Positions 11,301 to 22,714 of a DNA stretch of 64,000 nt are shown here, piece by piece. The translations under genes were made by a program, and so were the position numbers. The first letter of the stretch is position 1; the number at the start of each line of letters is the position of its first letter. Where the stretch lies: contig NC_083341.1 in the NCBI RefSeq assembly GCF_019175385.1, forward strand, positions 61,351,800 through 61,415,799. Direction: 5' to 3'. This DNA comes from Lycium barbarum. Taxonomy: Eukaryota > Streptophyta > Magnoliopsida > Solanales > Solanaceae. Below the pieces are notes generated by a model. It had not been told where the DNA came from and did no database searches. It saw only the letters and a program-made list of their open reading frames with translations.

Positions 11301-12004
11301 CTCCTCTTCTTTATTAGACATGGTCACTATATTCTTGATAAATTCGCTGACCCTTACGAACTTAAACTCATCTCCTCATATGGACATCTAATACTCTGTC
11401 ACTGATGAATCGTTGACCTGCCATAGGTACACCTGTGCCACATATACCATCATAATGCCTTGACGAAGTTGAAACCTTTCCCAAAACCAATCATATCATC
11501 TAACGAATCACTCTTGTTAAGCCATGTATGCACTTTTTGCTTCTTCCGAGCAACCCAACACTGAATACACAAAGATCATTTGACCCCCGGTACCGTCTTT
11601 CTCAATTTTCAAGAAACCCCCACAACGAACGAGTCCAACCACGATTTCCACACAACTAAAACCTCAAACTCTAGCTAGAAACTGAACTTGGTCACGCATC
11701 CGAATCAGGATAACTCATCTCGTACCATACCACAACACGTCATAACAAAACTAATCGCATAAGGATTTTAAGGAAAAATTCCCACCTTCTGTGGGCGATT
11801 AAGATAGGATATTCAGATACCAATTGGAATCAACTAGATACCAATTTGGAGGAAGTAGCACGAAGGAATGAAAGAATTCGAAGTTTCCTAAATGTCCCAT
11901 AGCCTCTAGCAAGTAGTTATGGAGCTCATCATACCAATCCGAAGACTCTACTAGACATGCTTTTGTACTTATAGACCAGGTAACTTATGACTCTGATACC
12001 AACT
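8391..12004 (-). other. Non-coding internal region of LARD A
   Basis: There are 3.6 kb between primer-binding site and 3' LTR with stops in all frames and no gag, protease, reverse transcriptase or integrase motif. Its end nearest the 3' LTR (8391-9640) is homologous to 49917-51294, so the non-coding sequence is a genuine family trait and not random filler. Copies of the phrase AGATACCAATT, on the minus strand AATTGGTATCT, recur at 8393, 11139, 11815 and 11836 and resemble the start of the primer-binding site. Confidence 0.7.
11990..12001 (-). other. Primer-binding site of LARD A
   Basis: The minus strand reads TGGTATCAGAGT three bases inside the LTR. This matches the tRNA-Met type site in 11 of 12 positions and fixes the element's orientation. 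Confidence 0.85.
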
Positions 12005-14992
12005 TGTCACGCCAAATTTCACTAAGTCGCGGCGAACCTTTTTCCAAATCATCAATTCAACCACAATAAAGTAAATAAAGCAGAAATAAGTAGAAGCCTG
12101 AATCATAATTAATCATAAGTGCGGAATATCAGTACAACCCTAAGGAAATGGTCTGGCTCGTACAAGAGCAACTAAGTAATGCCTAGAAAATACAAGTCTC
12201 AAATGCTAAATACATCTGTCTAAATTGAAGAAAATAAAGACAGGGATAGAGGAGTCCCCGGGCAGCGACTCATCAAATGCTTACCCTAGATACTTACAAG
12301 CCAAGCCTCAGAAATTAGTCTCGGCAAGTAGAAGTGGAACATGTCTCAAACTCTACACCCTGAAAAGGAGTGTAACAAGGTAGCATCAGTACAAAAAACA
12401 CGTACTGAGTAGGCATCATAGGCCGACAACAGTTAGTTCACATATATAAAGAAAGAGATTGAAGAATAGACATGCTCACAACCAGGTATACACACTATAC
12501 TGTCCAAGAATAACATCTCAAATACATAAGGATCAATAACTGGATCATAGCCTATGGCTAAGCACCTAAACACAAGTCTTGCCAAGTTTCCTACGATTCC
12601 TCAGAATAGCGATAAACACTAGTACAACCAACAATGTCACTCCGTAACCTTAAGTCTCAACCTAGGAGAAAGTCTCTACTCCTCGAATCCATCAATTCCC
12701 AAATATATATTAATCAGGCACATGACGATCTCAAATCAGTAACCAATCAGGAAGTTAATCTTCATGAGCACCGTACAATACGATAAATAACCACTACCAG
12801 TAATCAGATGTATGAGTGAATGATATATGAATGCAATGCAATGCAATGCGGGGATACACATATGTCTGGGCGAATGATATCTGCGCCTCAACAGTCATGA
12901 CCCATGGGGGACCCGCGAAGTCCATGTACCTATTGCGGCTCACAGCCCGATCCAAGTCAGTCTTGCGGAACGTGCAACTCGATCTTAGTCAGTGTTGTGG
13001 TACGTACAACCCAATCTAATATATATATATATATGTCTGTATTGCAGCGCACAACCCGATCCAAATATATGATTATGAATGCATGTATGATATCAATGCC
13101 AACTAGAGTATATTAATAACAACCGTGCCACACATGGACACATATCCCAATATCAAGATCAATATCAATTTTTTCTCTGTAGAAGATTATGACCAATAAC
13201 TGAGAGATACGGGTTCACAACCATGAATAAGTCACTAAGTATGCATAGCAGAGTATCATGAAAGATGAGGATGAGTGCAATGCATAATGTCAACGAATGA
13301 TGACAACATATCAAATCAATCGTGCCACACATGGACACATGTCACAATAACAGTCTCAATATCATAGCTTCCCTTTCCTTCCCAACAACATCAACACATG
13401 ATTATATACGATCTCCAAATCATAAGGTAAATCCCTAAGCAATAAGTTTGGAATCACTCATGTGGCTACCAACCAATAAGTCACAACAAGGCAACAACTC
13501 AACAGAACACAACAAGGCGACAAGCCATAGTCAACAACAATACCAACCTAAGTGTTCCATCCTGACTCCATACCCTAAGGCATACATGCTTTCTCCAATA
13601 ATCACTAACTCTACTTATGCTTTACTAACCGAAGTCTAACCATAAGGTAAGACATAACCTACCTGGAATGCAAAAGATGGGCCACGAACCGTCAAACCTT
13701 AGCCTTGCCCTTTCTTTGCACCTCCAAATACTCGAAGTTTAACCATATTCAAATTCTACATTAGAAATCAAGAAGAATAATAACCATATTGCTATACTTT
13801 AAATTTAGGTCAAATTCTAACTCATTAAATTGGGGAAATGGATCCACAAGGGTAGAAGGGGGAATTCGAAGGTGGACTAGGAAACTCATACTCTAGATGA
13901 TCAACACCCACTATTTCAATTGCTAGATTAACTCAAGATTAGGCCAAATTCAGAATTAAAGAGAAACCCCCAATTTTGGGTATGAACCCTAAATTTTCAA
14001 TCCTCAAGCTAATCACTAATAATGGAAGGTTTAAGCTTATCAGCACTGAATTCATCCAATTTTATGGTTATACTAGTCAATTTCATCATCAATTTCCATT
14101 TAGAAAGTCTAGAACTCGTTTCAAGAAATTATCCCAAAAACCTATTTTTCCTCTTTGATTCAAATGGATTTCTAGCATGGATTCAAACTTAAGGAATATA
14201 AAATAAAGATTTCAAGCTTAGGGAACTTACACTCAAGAGAATTCTGCCCAAAGCCTCTTTAATTCACCTCAAAGTTGCTTAAGAGAAATAATATTTGGAA
14301 TGGGGAATGAAAGGATTTCAACTTAACTTTAAATAAGAATCTAGTCCTGTTATCCACTGAAGCGGTACTCTGTCCACTACTGCGGGCCCGACACGGCAGT
14401 ACCCCTCTCGCGGTCACGCATCCACCACAGCGGATAACTGGTCGCTGTGGCGTCATCTCTCAAAATCCTAAGCCACGCTATAGCGGACCTGGCCCTCGCT
14501 GTGTCGGGTCTGTTATGGCGGATCTGGTGCCGCTACGACAAACACCTGATACCAGAATATTAGTTTTTCACAAATCCAATCCCAAAATCCGACAATCACC
14601 CGAGACCTCACAGATGCAAACCAGACATGCATTCACACAAAAGAACACGCTACAGACTCAGTCGCAGTCTCGGAATTCCCAATGGAGATCTCTTTGACCA
14701 GGTCAACACCCAATGGCCAAATACTAACTTTCCAATCAATGACCCAAAATTTTCCTAAGCGCTTCCGGAACTGACCTGAACATCCCACCAAGTCACAATC
14801 GACCATCTAGACCTCCCGAAATTGACGGATTTTCAAAAAATCCTTGCTCACTAAAAGGTCAACTATTGGTCAAATGATTTTCACTTAAAGGCTCAAATTT
14901 CAAAGTCACTAAAACTCGCCCGATGACCTCGGGAAAGGGTCAACAAGGGTAAAAGGGTCAAAAGTACTATAACGACCAAACGGGTCATTACA
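12005..14992 (-). repeat. 5' LTR of LARD A (family D)
   Basis: This is 2988 bases, opening TGTCACGCC on the plus strand and closing GGGTCATTACA. It carries a degenerate tandem repeat at 12930-13060 (CGATCC/GTACAACCC phrases) and a cluster of GC-rich dyads at 14350-14535 (CGCTGTGGCG-like). It is homologous to the D-family LTRs at 29358-49916 and 51686-54416, and in its U3 half to 7110-8390. Confidence 0.85.
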
Positions 14993-14999
14993 CGTTTGA

Positions 15000-15945
15000 A
15001 GAAAAACACAGATAGGATTGTCGACATAATCCAAAGCTCGGCTTGTTGCATGTGGTTCAAAGTTATGGGCTGGATTATGAGGAAACTTTCAGTCTAGTTG
15101 CAAAAATGGTAACTGTAAGAACTATTTTTTCTCTTGCAACATCTAATAATTGAAAGTTGTGGTAGCTTGATGTAAAAAATGCTTTTCGTTATGGAGAATT
15201 GGATCATGAAGGGTCTTTGGAGCATCCTGGAGGATATGTCTCTAATAATTATCCTCATCACGTTTGACGATTAAATAAAGCATTGTATGACCTTAAACAT
15301 GCTTGGTATGGTAAAGTTGACCAATGCTTTATCTTTTGTGGCTTTAAAGTTTCTTATGCAAATTCTAGTTTATTTATTAAATTAGAATCAAATGTGCACC
15401 TGATGGTCTTATTATATGTGGATGACATCATCGTCACTGGAAATAATGAAGCTGCAATTTCTATGTTGAAAATGAACTTTTTGTTAGAGTTTAGATGAAG
15501 AATTTAGGGGAAGTGGGCTGTTTTCTTAGTCTAGAAATCAATAAAACAGATCAAGGATATTTTGGTTCTCAAAAGACATATGTGAAGAAATTGTTGCAAA
15601 GTTTTGGCATGGCTGAGTCAAAACAAAAAACCATTCCAACGGAACCACATCTAAGAATGATGAAAGATGAAGGAAAGCCATTAAGATGTGAAATTTTTTT
15701 AGCAACTTGTTGGTAGTTCAATTTATTTAACTATCACAAGAACAAAGATCGCTTATTAAGTTGGAATTGTTTCTCAGTTCATGCAATATCTACGAAGTTC
15801 ACACCTAGATGCAGCAAGAAGAATTCTTCGTTATGTGAAGGGCTTACTTGATCATGGTCTTACGTATAGAAAAATTTGTGTTAAGTGAATTCACCGACCC
15901 GGATTGGGCTAGATGTGCGAATGATAGACATTCAACTTTGGAATG
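15000..15945 (+). pseudogene. Copia element G reverse transcriptase and RNase H remnant
   Basis: Reading frames change several times but the order is that of copia pol. YEETFSLVAKMV is recognisable near 15075. Then YDLKHAWYGK (15283 onward) and LLYVDDIIVTGNN, the YVDD catalytic motif of reverse transcriptase, lie at about 15410-15450. MKNLGEVGCFLSLEI follows in the next frame, the K-L-G-x-L-x-x-F-L-G-I-E segment. AARRILRYVKG then marks the linker to RNase H, with a final FTDPDWARC-like start of that domain near 15890. The rest of RNase H is deleted and the 3' LTR follows almost at once. Multiple stops and frameshifts make it non-functional. Confidence 0.8.
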
Positions 15946-15949
15946 AAAA

Positions 15950-16142
15950 ATTAGTGCATCTTACTTTTTTCGTTTACTGTTTTACTTATGGGTTTCTTTT
16001 ACTGAATCAAATAATTCAGTTCATATCTTTTAGGAATGCTATCAGATTTCTATTTTATCAAGATAGGAGTCTTAGTAATTTGTTTGGGTTATTTTAGGTG
16101 TTGAACGTTAGTGGTTTAGTAGTATTATATACGCTCTATGAG
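15950..16142 (+). repeat. Partial 3' LTR of copia element G
   Basis: Homologous to about 3946-4135 of the 5' LTR. It is truncated at both ends, since the TGTTA start and the last roughly 100 bases are missing. Confidence 0.75.
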
Positions 16143-16850
16143 ATTTTTGTGGAATTAAGGTGTAACCATGAATGATGCAAGTGGAGGAAATAAGGTAACA
16201 GGGCGCTGAGTGAAAACTGATTAAATATTGTGCTACATTGGATGAAAACCTCTTTTAAGCCACAACAGGTGGAATATTTTCTGTTGGGCTGAATTATTTT
16301 AAACTTCCCCAAACTGTAAAATCCACACAATCCATTCACGCTTCAACAGATTGGGGTCATTTGCACTTTTGTCCCTATTTTGTGTTGGTCTTTAATTTTT
16401 GTTCCAACATAAGTTTATATTTTTTTTCATTATAATATCCCACAAATTATGACTCATTCCTTAAAGAACTTATGTCTCACTAGGCGTAAGTTTAATTTTA
16501 AAGGGTAAAAATAAAATAAAAAATCAGCCTATTTATTGATGTGTTATTTTGGGTTGTGCCCAAAATGATCCATCTTTTGTTTGAGGTTGTAGATTTTTGG
16601 GAAAAGAACGTACATGCCCCCTGAAAATAAAAAAATTACCCTCCCATACTCCTTTACTTTCATGGCCCCAAAACTATTTACCCGAAATGTCCTCAAAATT
16701 ATGATATCAACATGGTATCACCCTGTCTCTTATATATTATGATGATATCACATAGAACTTCTTTCATTTCTTCAAAAACACTCATTAGTCTTCTATGAAA
16801 CCCATGTGGTATATATAATATATTGACAGGGTATCATAGATGATCATATA
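16143..16850. other. AT-rich DNA, probable DNA-transposon arm hosting the LINE
   Basis: No gene seen. A phrase near 16360 (GGTCATTTGCACTTTTGTCC) and a CATGCCCC phrase near 16613 look like transposon arm sequence. The complement of the latter is echoed at 22030-22045 on the far side of the LINE. This suggests an older inverted-repeat element that contained the minisatellite and later received the LINE, but the ends cannot be fixed by eye. Confidence 0.35.
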
Positions 16851-17163
16851 TTTTTTTTTTTTTGGCAATAATATGTGAATTTTACCATTAATCTAACTAA
16901 TCTAACCACCTTCCAGGAAGGGTATTACATCAGCTAGGCCTCCAACACAAACACAACTAAATACATCAAGCAAAGTCAAAAGTATGGAACTCTAATTACA
17001 TATCTGCTGCACTATTCTCCTATAACTGATAGCTTTTTTTGTACACTTCAGATGGTCTAATCTTGTTTTAATCCCCAATTGAATTTGAATCACTACTACT
17101 CCTGTCTGTACGTGTTTCTACTTGAATATGCATCCATTCCTTGCTTTCTAGTTATGATAGATT

Positions 17164-20100
17164 AATGCCCCCTATATTGCTATAACCAATTCCCTTTTGA
17201 ACTATTTCCATTGCCTTCTTTTAATCCATTCCAGTGTTTGCTTGATTCCAGTCAAACCTGCCAGTGCTTGTTGCAATTCCGATGCCCATTCATAATTAGT
17301 AAAGAGATGTCGTTGAGTTTCTACCTTAGCATCATTACACAAACCACATAAGTCATCATATGTAGGAATATTCAATCTATCTAAACTCTCCTTTGTGAGT
17401 AACCTATCTTGACTTGCTAACCAGAGTATAAACCTATGTTTAGGCAACATAATGGAGTTCCATACCAATTCAACTATCTTTGAGGGCCCAGCATAGTGTT
17501 ATAACTTCTAGTAATAGAGTATTCACCTGTAGAAGTCAAGTTATAGTTCCCATTTGTATACCAGTCCACTATTTGGCCACACAATGAGTTTAATTTTTTC
17601 CAATACCACCTACAATCTGTTGGTGAAATATATGTTCAGATGTCATCAGTATCTTTCATATATATCACATGTACCCATCTGACCCAAAGTATATCCTTCA
17701 TCCCTGCCAGTTGCCATATGAGCTTTCCAACAGATGCTACATTCTATTGCCTATAATTTTTTATGTTAAGATTTCCATACTTCTTAGGCTGGCATATCCT
17801 ATCCCAAGACACTAAAGCTATTTTCCTCTATTCTTTCGAGCTTCCCTATAGGTATTGTCTACATATCTGATCTACTTCAATACACTTTGAGAGAGTATAA
17901 AGACTGCTCCCCAAAAGTTGTATAATGAGAATAGAACAATATTTATAATCTGTAACCTTCCTGCATAAGAAAGATTTTTAGAGTAAGCATTAGTGATTCT
18001 ATAGGTAATATTCTCTAATAACTAGTGGCAGTCCATTCTATTCCATTTCTTGGATGATAGTGGCAAACCCAAGTATGGTATCAACAATGAACCAATAGAG
18101 AAGCCTGTTATGCCCAATATTTTCTCCTGTAATTCATCAGTCAGCCCAGCACAAAATAGGTTTCATTTTTCCATATTTGCCTCTAAACTAGTGACCAGAC
18201 TAAAGTGGTTCAAGGCTTCCATTACGCTGATAACAGACCTCTCATGCCCCTTACAGAAAATCATGAGGTCATCTGCAAATATCAGATGAGTCAATGTAGT
18301 TGCCTTGCACATTGGATGGAATCTAAAATCAGGAAGGTCACTCATCTTCTTTAGCACTCTTGATAGATATTCTATAACCAGCACAAATAATAGGGGTTAC
18401 ATAGGTCCCCTTGTCGAAGTCCCCCTTTCCCTTCAAAGTACCCATACCCTACTCCATCCAGCTTAATAGTGAATTTGGTCGATGATACACATGTCATAAT
18501 CAAGGAACTGAAAGAATCAGGAAATCCAAACCCCTTAAGTGCTTCTTCAATGAATTCCCATCTTAACATGTCATAAGCCTAAAGGAGATCAATCTTCATT
18601 ATGCATCTGGCAGAATATTTTCTGTTGTAATGCCTAAGAAGATCATGACAGATAAGCACATTGTGAACTAAAGATCTACCTTCCACAAGACCAGCTTGGT
18701 TCTCTGCCACTAAGTGTGTAATTGCTTTTGTCAATCTCTTACAAATCATCTTAGAAATACATTTATAGAGGACATTTGCAACACAAAATTTTTCTAAACT
18801 GACCTGCATTTTGAGGTACAGTAACTTTAGGGATCAGAGTAATGATGGTAGCATTCAACTATTTCACGAGTTGGCCATTCCTGAAGAATTCAAGTATAGA
18901 ATCAGTGATATTTTCACCTGTCACCTCCCATGCTGATCTGAAAAAATCACTCCCACAGCCATTAGGGCCCGGGCTCTTGTTCTTGTCAATGCTAAACATT
19001 GCCTCCTTAACATCCTTTCTTGTAAATTCCTTCACTAGTTCTAGCTGCTGGTCAATATTGAGTAGGTTCCTATTTCTTAGGAAACTACCAAATGCCTTTG
19101 TTCTGTTCCCACCCTTCTGGCCAAGCAATTCTTCATAGAATTTCACCATAATGCTTGCTACAACTTCCTGATTAGTATGAATCACCCCTTCATTGTCTGC
19201 CAATTGAGTGACAGCCTGTTAGAGCTTCCTGTGCTTAATCACAGGGAAAAAAAATTGAGTTATCATCTCCTAACTTTATTCATGTAGCCTTGCTCCTTTG
19301 TTGCAAATAAACTTCAACCATATAGGATGAGTATCTGAATTTTCTATATTTTTCCAATTCCTCCTTCTGCAAGTCCAAATCTCCAGGATTCTGATGGAGT
19401 GCTTGTTGGGCTAGTATTAGAGCCTCTCTATTAGCATTAGCTTCTTCCACTATGCCCTAGTCTTGATTTTTATTCAACCCCCTAAGAGATTTCTTAAGCT
19501 TCTTGAACCTCTTAAGAATCTGCAACATGTAACAACATACAATCTTTTGCTTCCATGTATCCTCAACAGTGCTTAAAAATTAAGGATGATGAGACCACGT
19601 ATTACAATATTGAAAGGTTTTCTTCTTCTAGGTGGTGCTGATAACAATTGAATCAGAATAAGGCTGTGGTCACTGATTCCTTTCGGGAGAAAAATAGCTA
19701 AGTATGTTGGCATATTATCTAACCATTCTCTATTTACAAATGTCCAATCAATTTTGGACCATATTCTATTAGTTCCTTGCTTGTCACTCCATGTATATTT
19801 GTTCCCCCTTTGAGGAAATTCTATCATCCCATTCATCTCTACACAATCATAGAAATATACTATTTCCCTAAATGTGATTGGATTTCTCCCATTCTATCTG
19901 CTTGACTAAGCACTGAGTTGAAATCCCCTACTATGATCCAAGGTTCATTATATCCTTGGATAATTGATGCCAAATAGTTCTATAACTCTTTCCTTTCCTC
20001 CCTACTATTGTGAGCATACACCACAATTAACATGTAGCTCCTTTTTCCATACACATCCAGCACCCTTCCAGTAAGAGCCTGAGATATCATGTTTACCACA

Positions 20101-20345
20101 CTAACCTGGAAATTATTTGGCCTCCAGGTAAGCTAAATTGTCCCATTATAATGTGTATCCGAGTTGGTAGTGAACTCCCAACCATTAAACAACATCTTAG
20201 CAACAACATCAATTTTATTTGCTTTAATCTTGTTTTCCACGAGACCTACTATTCCTGCACCTACTTTATTACAAATGAGAAGACCATTCTTTTGTTTATT
20301 GGGGCCATTAAGGACCTTAACATTCCAGATTAGTAAACTATCCAT
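17164..20345 (-). pseudogene. LINE ORF2: endonuclease, reverse transcriptase, zinc-binding domain
   Basis: From the N-terminal side, 20345-20133 begins MDSLLIWNVKVLNGP with an E at VENKIKA: the first blocks of the AP-endonuclease fold (W-N-x-R-G-L is altered). VGDFNSVL follows near 19920. KYTWSDKQG, SKIDW and ISDHSLI (19836-19573) give the catalytic S-D-H. Reverse transcriptase blocks follow: NKSPGPNG (about 18970), LVAENQAGLVEGRS, GKGGLRQGDL (about 18420) and IFADDLMIFCKG (about 18270), the F-A-D-D catalytic site. The end is a zf-RVT domain (17468-17202) with LCGLCNDAKVETQRHLF. At least eight frame changes or stops break it. Confidence 0.85.
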
Positions 20346-20399
20346 CCCCTAAAAGATGATTTTCCTATCCTCCCCATTTCCTAAACTCTTTATCACTTA

Positions 20400-21637
20400 G
20401 TTCAACATCATCCAACACTTGGTATGCATTTGTCATTCATTCATACTGAGGCTGCTTCATTTGTTGCTTACTAGGGTTCTTTGGTGCGACCCAATCCCCA
20501 TTTTTCACTCGTGTGTTCACTTTCCCAGTAGTTGACTTGGTAACATCTATTTTCTCAACTATAGGAGCTACAGTTGACACTACATTTGGTCTTATAACTA
20601 GTTCCCTATTATTCTGAGTTACAGGATATACCTGATTGGTCATTTTGTTCCTACGCTCCTCCTCCCCATGACCATATTTTCTATATTGTTTTGCAGTGAG
20701 TAGGCTTCCAGTCATATTAAATCTTCTATTCGACCAACTTCCCTTTCTCACTTCTGAAATGGACCTTATCTGGCAATATCCTATCCAATTCAACCTCGCT
20801 AAGCAACCTGCAAAATTTTAATCCAGTCTTTGTCTCTGTATTTCTGTCTACCATCAACGGTTTCCCCCACTAAACTTCCAATCTTGCTAAGCCCTTTAGG
20901 GCTCCAATATTTGAAGACAAAGTCTGGTAATTTCACTCAAATACTAACGGTGTAAAATTCCTCTATGGTAAACTCCATATTTGTTGTCCACGCTTTTATG
21001 ATAAAGGGTTTATTATCAAAGTGATAAATTCCCCCTTGAATCGCCTCATTCTTCCCTACCTCTGAATTAAACCTTACCAACATAATCCTATTTTTGTGCA
21101 TTGACACTTTGTTTATACCATACTTAGCCCATAACCGTTGAACATATCCACTCAGCATATTGAAAGGGGGATAAGAACCTAAGACATAGCACACAGCCGC
21201 ATTCTTCCAATAAGTGATTTCATCAGTGATATCATCAATTTCAATCTCACATACAGCCTATTTGCCATGAACCTTAAGAGACACATACTCTAATTTAAAC
21301 CTAGTATTTGCAATCTTACCTATATCAAAATTTTCCCATACCGAATTTTTGCACTCAATTCGACTTCCTGATCCACCTCTTCAGCCTATAATAGTCGCTG
21401 AGTACTACTTCCTATTGACCCTATATCGCTGTGTGATTTCAGACTCTGATTTGGTGTTGTTTCATTCGGTAACTGTTCATTTGAGTTTACTGTTGCAATT
21501 TCTTTGGGAGATGGTGAACACACCTGTTCCACTGGTTTCGCTACTGTTTCATTCTTCTTCTATTGATTTATGGTCTCCGCCATAGTCTCCTGAGCTTCAG
21601 ATGCCTTCTGGGATGTTATATGTCCCCTCTTTCCCAT
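20400..21637 (-). pseudogene. LINE ORF1 (DUF4283-type RNA-binding protein)
   Basis: The first Met codon at 21637 opens MGKRGHITSQKASEAQE, a plausible start because the upstream leader is short. A stop follows after about 25 codons. Segment 21194-20937 (SGYVQRLWAKYG, KNRIMLVRFNSE, GGIYHFDNKPFIIKAW) is the DUF4283 core. The next frame carries GKPLMVDRNTETKTGLKF, the conserved segment after it, and 20793-20437 is the basic tail. ORF1 proteins coat the LINE RNA. Stops and frameshifts throughout. Confidence 0.8.
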
Positions 21638-21740
21638 GGGGGCGCACTTTAGGCTAAGATGCACCGAGAGAGAAACATGCATTAGTCCCCTCAAAGTTAT
21701 ATAAGCGGCTTCTTTATTTTATGAATAAGAAAACCTTTAT

Positions 21741-21970
21741 GTATCATCATCTATGATCATCTTATATACATATACTAAGATGGTATCATGGAGGACTGCT
21801 TGAATCATTCAATGACACTCCTCAATCTTCCATGATACTATCATGATATATACCATATATTAAGATAGTATCATAGAGGACTATTTCAACTCTTCAATGA
21901 GACACTCTCTTAAACCTCCATAATACCATCATAGTATATAAATATACTGAGATGGTATCATGAAGGAAGG
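21741..21970. repeat. Minisatellite of about 85-90 bp, three copies
   Basis: Units begin with TATACTAAGATGGTATCATG at 21771, TATATTAAGATAGTATCATA at about 21857 and TATACTGAGATGGTATCATG at about 21947. Related GATATCA/GGTATCA phrases lie at 16695-16850 on the other side of the LINE, so the LINE appears to have inserted into this array. Confidence 0.75.
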
Positions 21971-22324
21971 ATTTTGGGCAAGGGGATATTCAGGAAATAT
22001 TTTCGGTCGACTGGGTATTGAAATTAGTTTAGAAGGGGCATGGGCGGGTAACTATTTTGCATTAAATAAATTATTGAAAAAGAATAAATTTATGAAAAGA
22101 TGGTTTTAAGTTTGACCCAGTAAACTTTGGACAAATTGGACCATAACTAACTTACTCAACGTGTTGACCTTTCCCTATTTCATCTAATTTAACTATTTAA
22201 CTCACTAGACTCATTGGAGCACATGTAAAGGATTTGAACTAGCTGCTCTTTCCAAATTAGTCTGGTTCAATTATTTGACTCACCATAAAAAAAGACGTGA
22301 TGCATCGGATGGGGCTGCTTCTAG
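21971..22324. other. AT-rich spacer right of the minisatellite
   Basis: No gene. It includes a GGGGCATGGGCGGGTAACTA phrase whose complement resembles 16613-16650, consistent with the second arm of an older inverted-repeat element. Confidence 0.35.
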
Positions 22325-22432
22325 CTTAAGCTGCTTTTAGCTTAAACAGAGGTCTCGGATTCGAGTTCTGGGTATGAAAAATTCCTTAGTAGGGAGCGCT
22401 TCTGATAACTCCATTAAAGGAGCTTAAGCTAA
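22325..22432 (+). mobile_element. SINE-like fragment (tRNA-derived)
   Basis: The piece has GGTCTCGGATTCGAGTTC, close to an RNA polymerase III B box (GGTTCGANNC), followed by GGGTATGAAAAATTCC and a GGGAGCGCTTC phrase. This arrangement is typical of Solanaceae SINEs. An A-box-like GCTTCTAGCTTAAG lies about 45 bases upstream. It is too diverged and lacks the cloverleaf arms, so it is not a tRNA gene. The 3' end is probably cut by the copia LTR at 22439. Confidence 0.5.
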
Positions 22433-22438
22433 CTATAT

Positions 22439-22709
22439 TGAGTAGTTAGAAAGCTTGTTTAAGAAGGAAACATAAGGAAATGAGAAGAGGAGAGAATATT
22501 GTTATATAGATTGAGAAATTTTACATATTATAATGAATTGTAATAATGAATTCAATCATCTCATTTAGTCTTAGCTCAAATATATATACAAACAACTTAC
22601 ACTAACTTGTGCTACTTGAGTTAATTAACTCAAACTACCTAACCAACTATGATAGTTACACTATTCATTCTAACCATGGTAACTGGCATATCATTTCTAC
22701 TTGTCAACA
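22439..22709 (-). repeat. 3' LTR of copia element F
   Basis: On the minus strand it starts TGTTGACAAG at 22709, right after a purine-rich tract (GAGCTTGAGGAG), and ends ACTACTCA at 22439. The 271-base length is normal for copia. The second LTR is not in the window. Confidence 0.7.
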
Positions 22710-22714
22710 CTCCT

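Larger units (their letters stand above)
5770..14992 (-). mobile_element. LARD A (large retrotransposon derivative), non-autonomous
   Basis: Long LTRs (5770-8390 and 12005-14992) flank 3.6 kb with no credible open frame on either strand. A minus-strand primer-binding site abuts the right LTR. Its U3 matches that of the coding element D2 at 51686-57393, so D2-like elements are the likely source of enzymes in trans. The flanking five bases (GTAGT at 5765-5769; CGTTT at 14993-14997) do not match, so the ends do not come from one clean insertion. Confidence 0.75.
3937..16142 (+). mobile_element. Decayed Ty1/copia element G, split by a LARD
   Basis: LTR, primer-binding site, gag, protease and the GAG-pre-integrase segment occupy 3937-5769. 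Reverse transcriptase, an RNase H start and a partial second LTR follow at about 15000-16142. Between them sits a 9.2-kb LTR element (5770-14992). The integrase and the start of reverse transcriptase, roughly 500 residues, are missing at the break. There is no target duplication around the insert, so the insertion site has also suffered deletion or recombination. Confidence 0.8.
16851..21720 (-). mobile_element. L1-type LINE retrotransposon, decayed
   Basis: A 13-base T run (16851-16863) marks the poly(A) tail on the minus strand. Upstream on the minus strand come ORF2 (reverse transcriptase zinc-binding end, reverse transcriptase, endonuclease), then ORF1 with a DUF4283-like RNA-binding region, then a short leader near 21640-21720. 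The order and content are those of plant L1 elements, which nick DNA with their endonuclease and copy their RNA directly at the nick. The length of about 4.9 kb is close to full length. Target duplications are not clear because both flanks are repetitive. Confidence 0.85.

Noticed and set aside
18842..19138. Plus-strand 98-residue frame
   Set aside because: It is a shadow of the LINE reverse transcriptase on the other strand.
22340..22380. tRNA gene suggested by the B-box-like GGATTCGAGTTC
   Set aside because: No cloverleaf arms or acceptor stem can be drawn. The flanking phrases fit a SINE.
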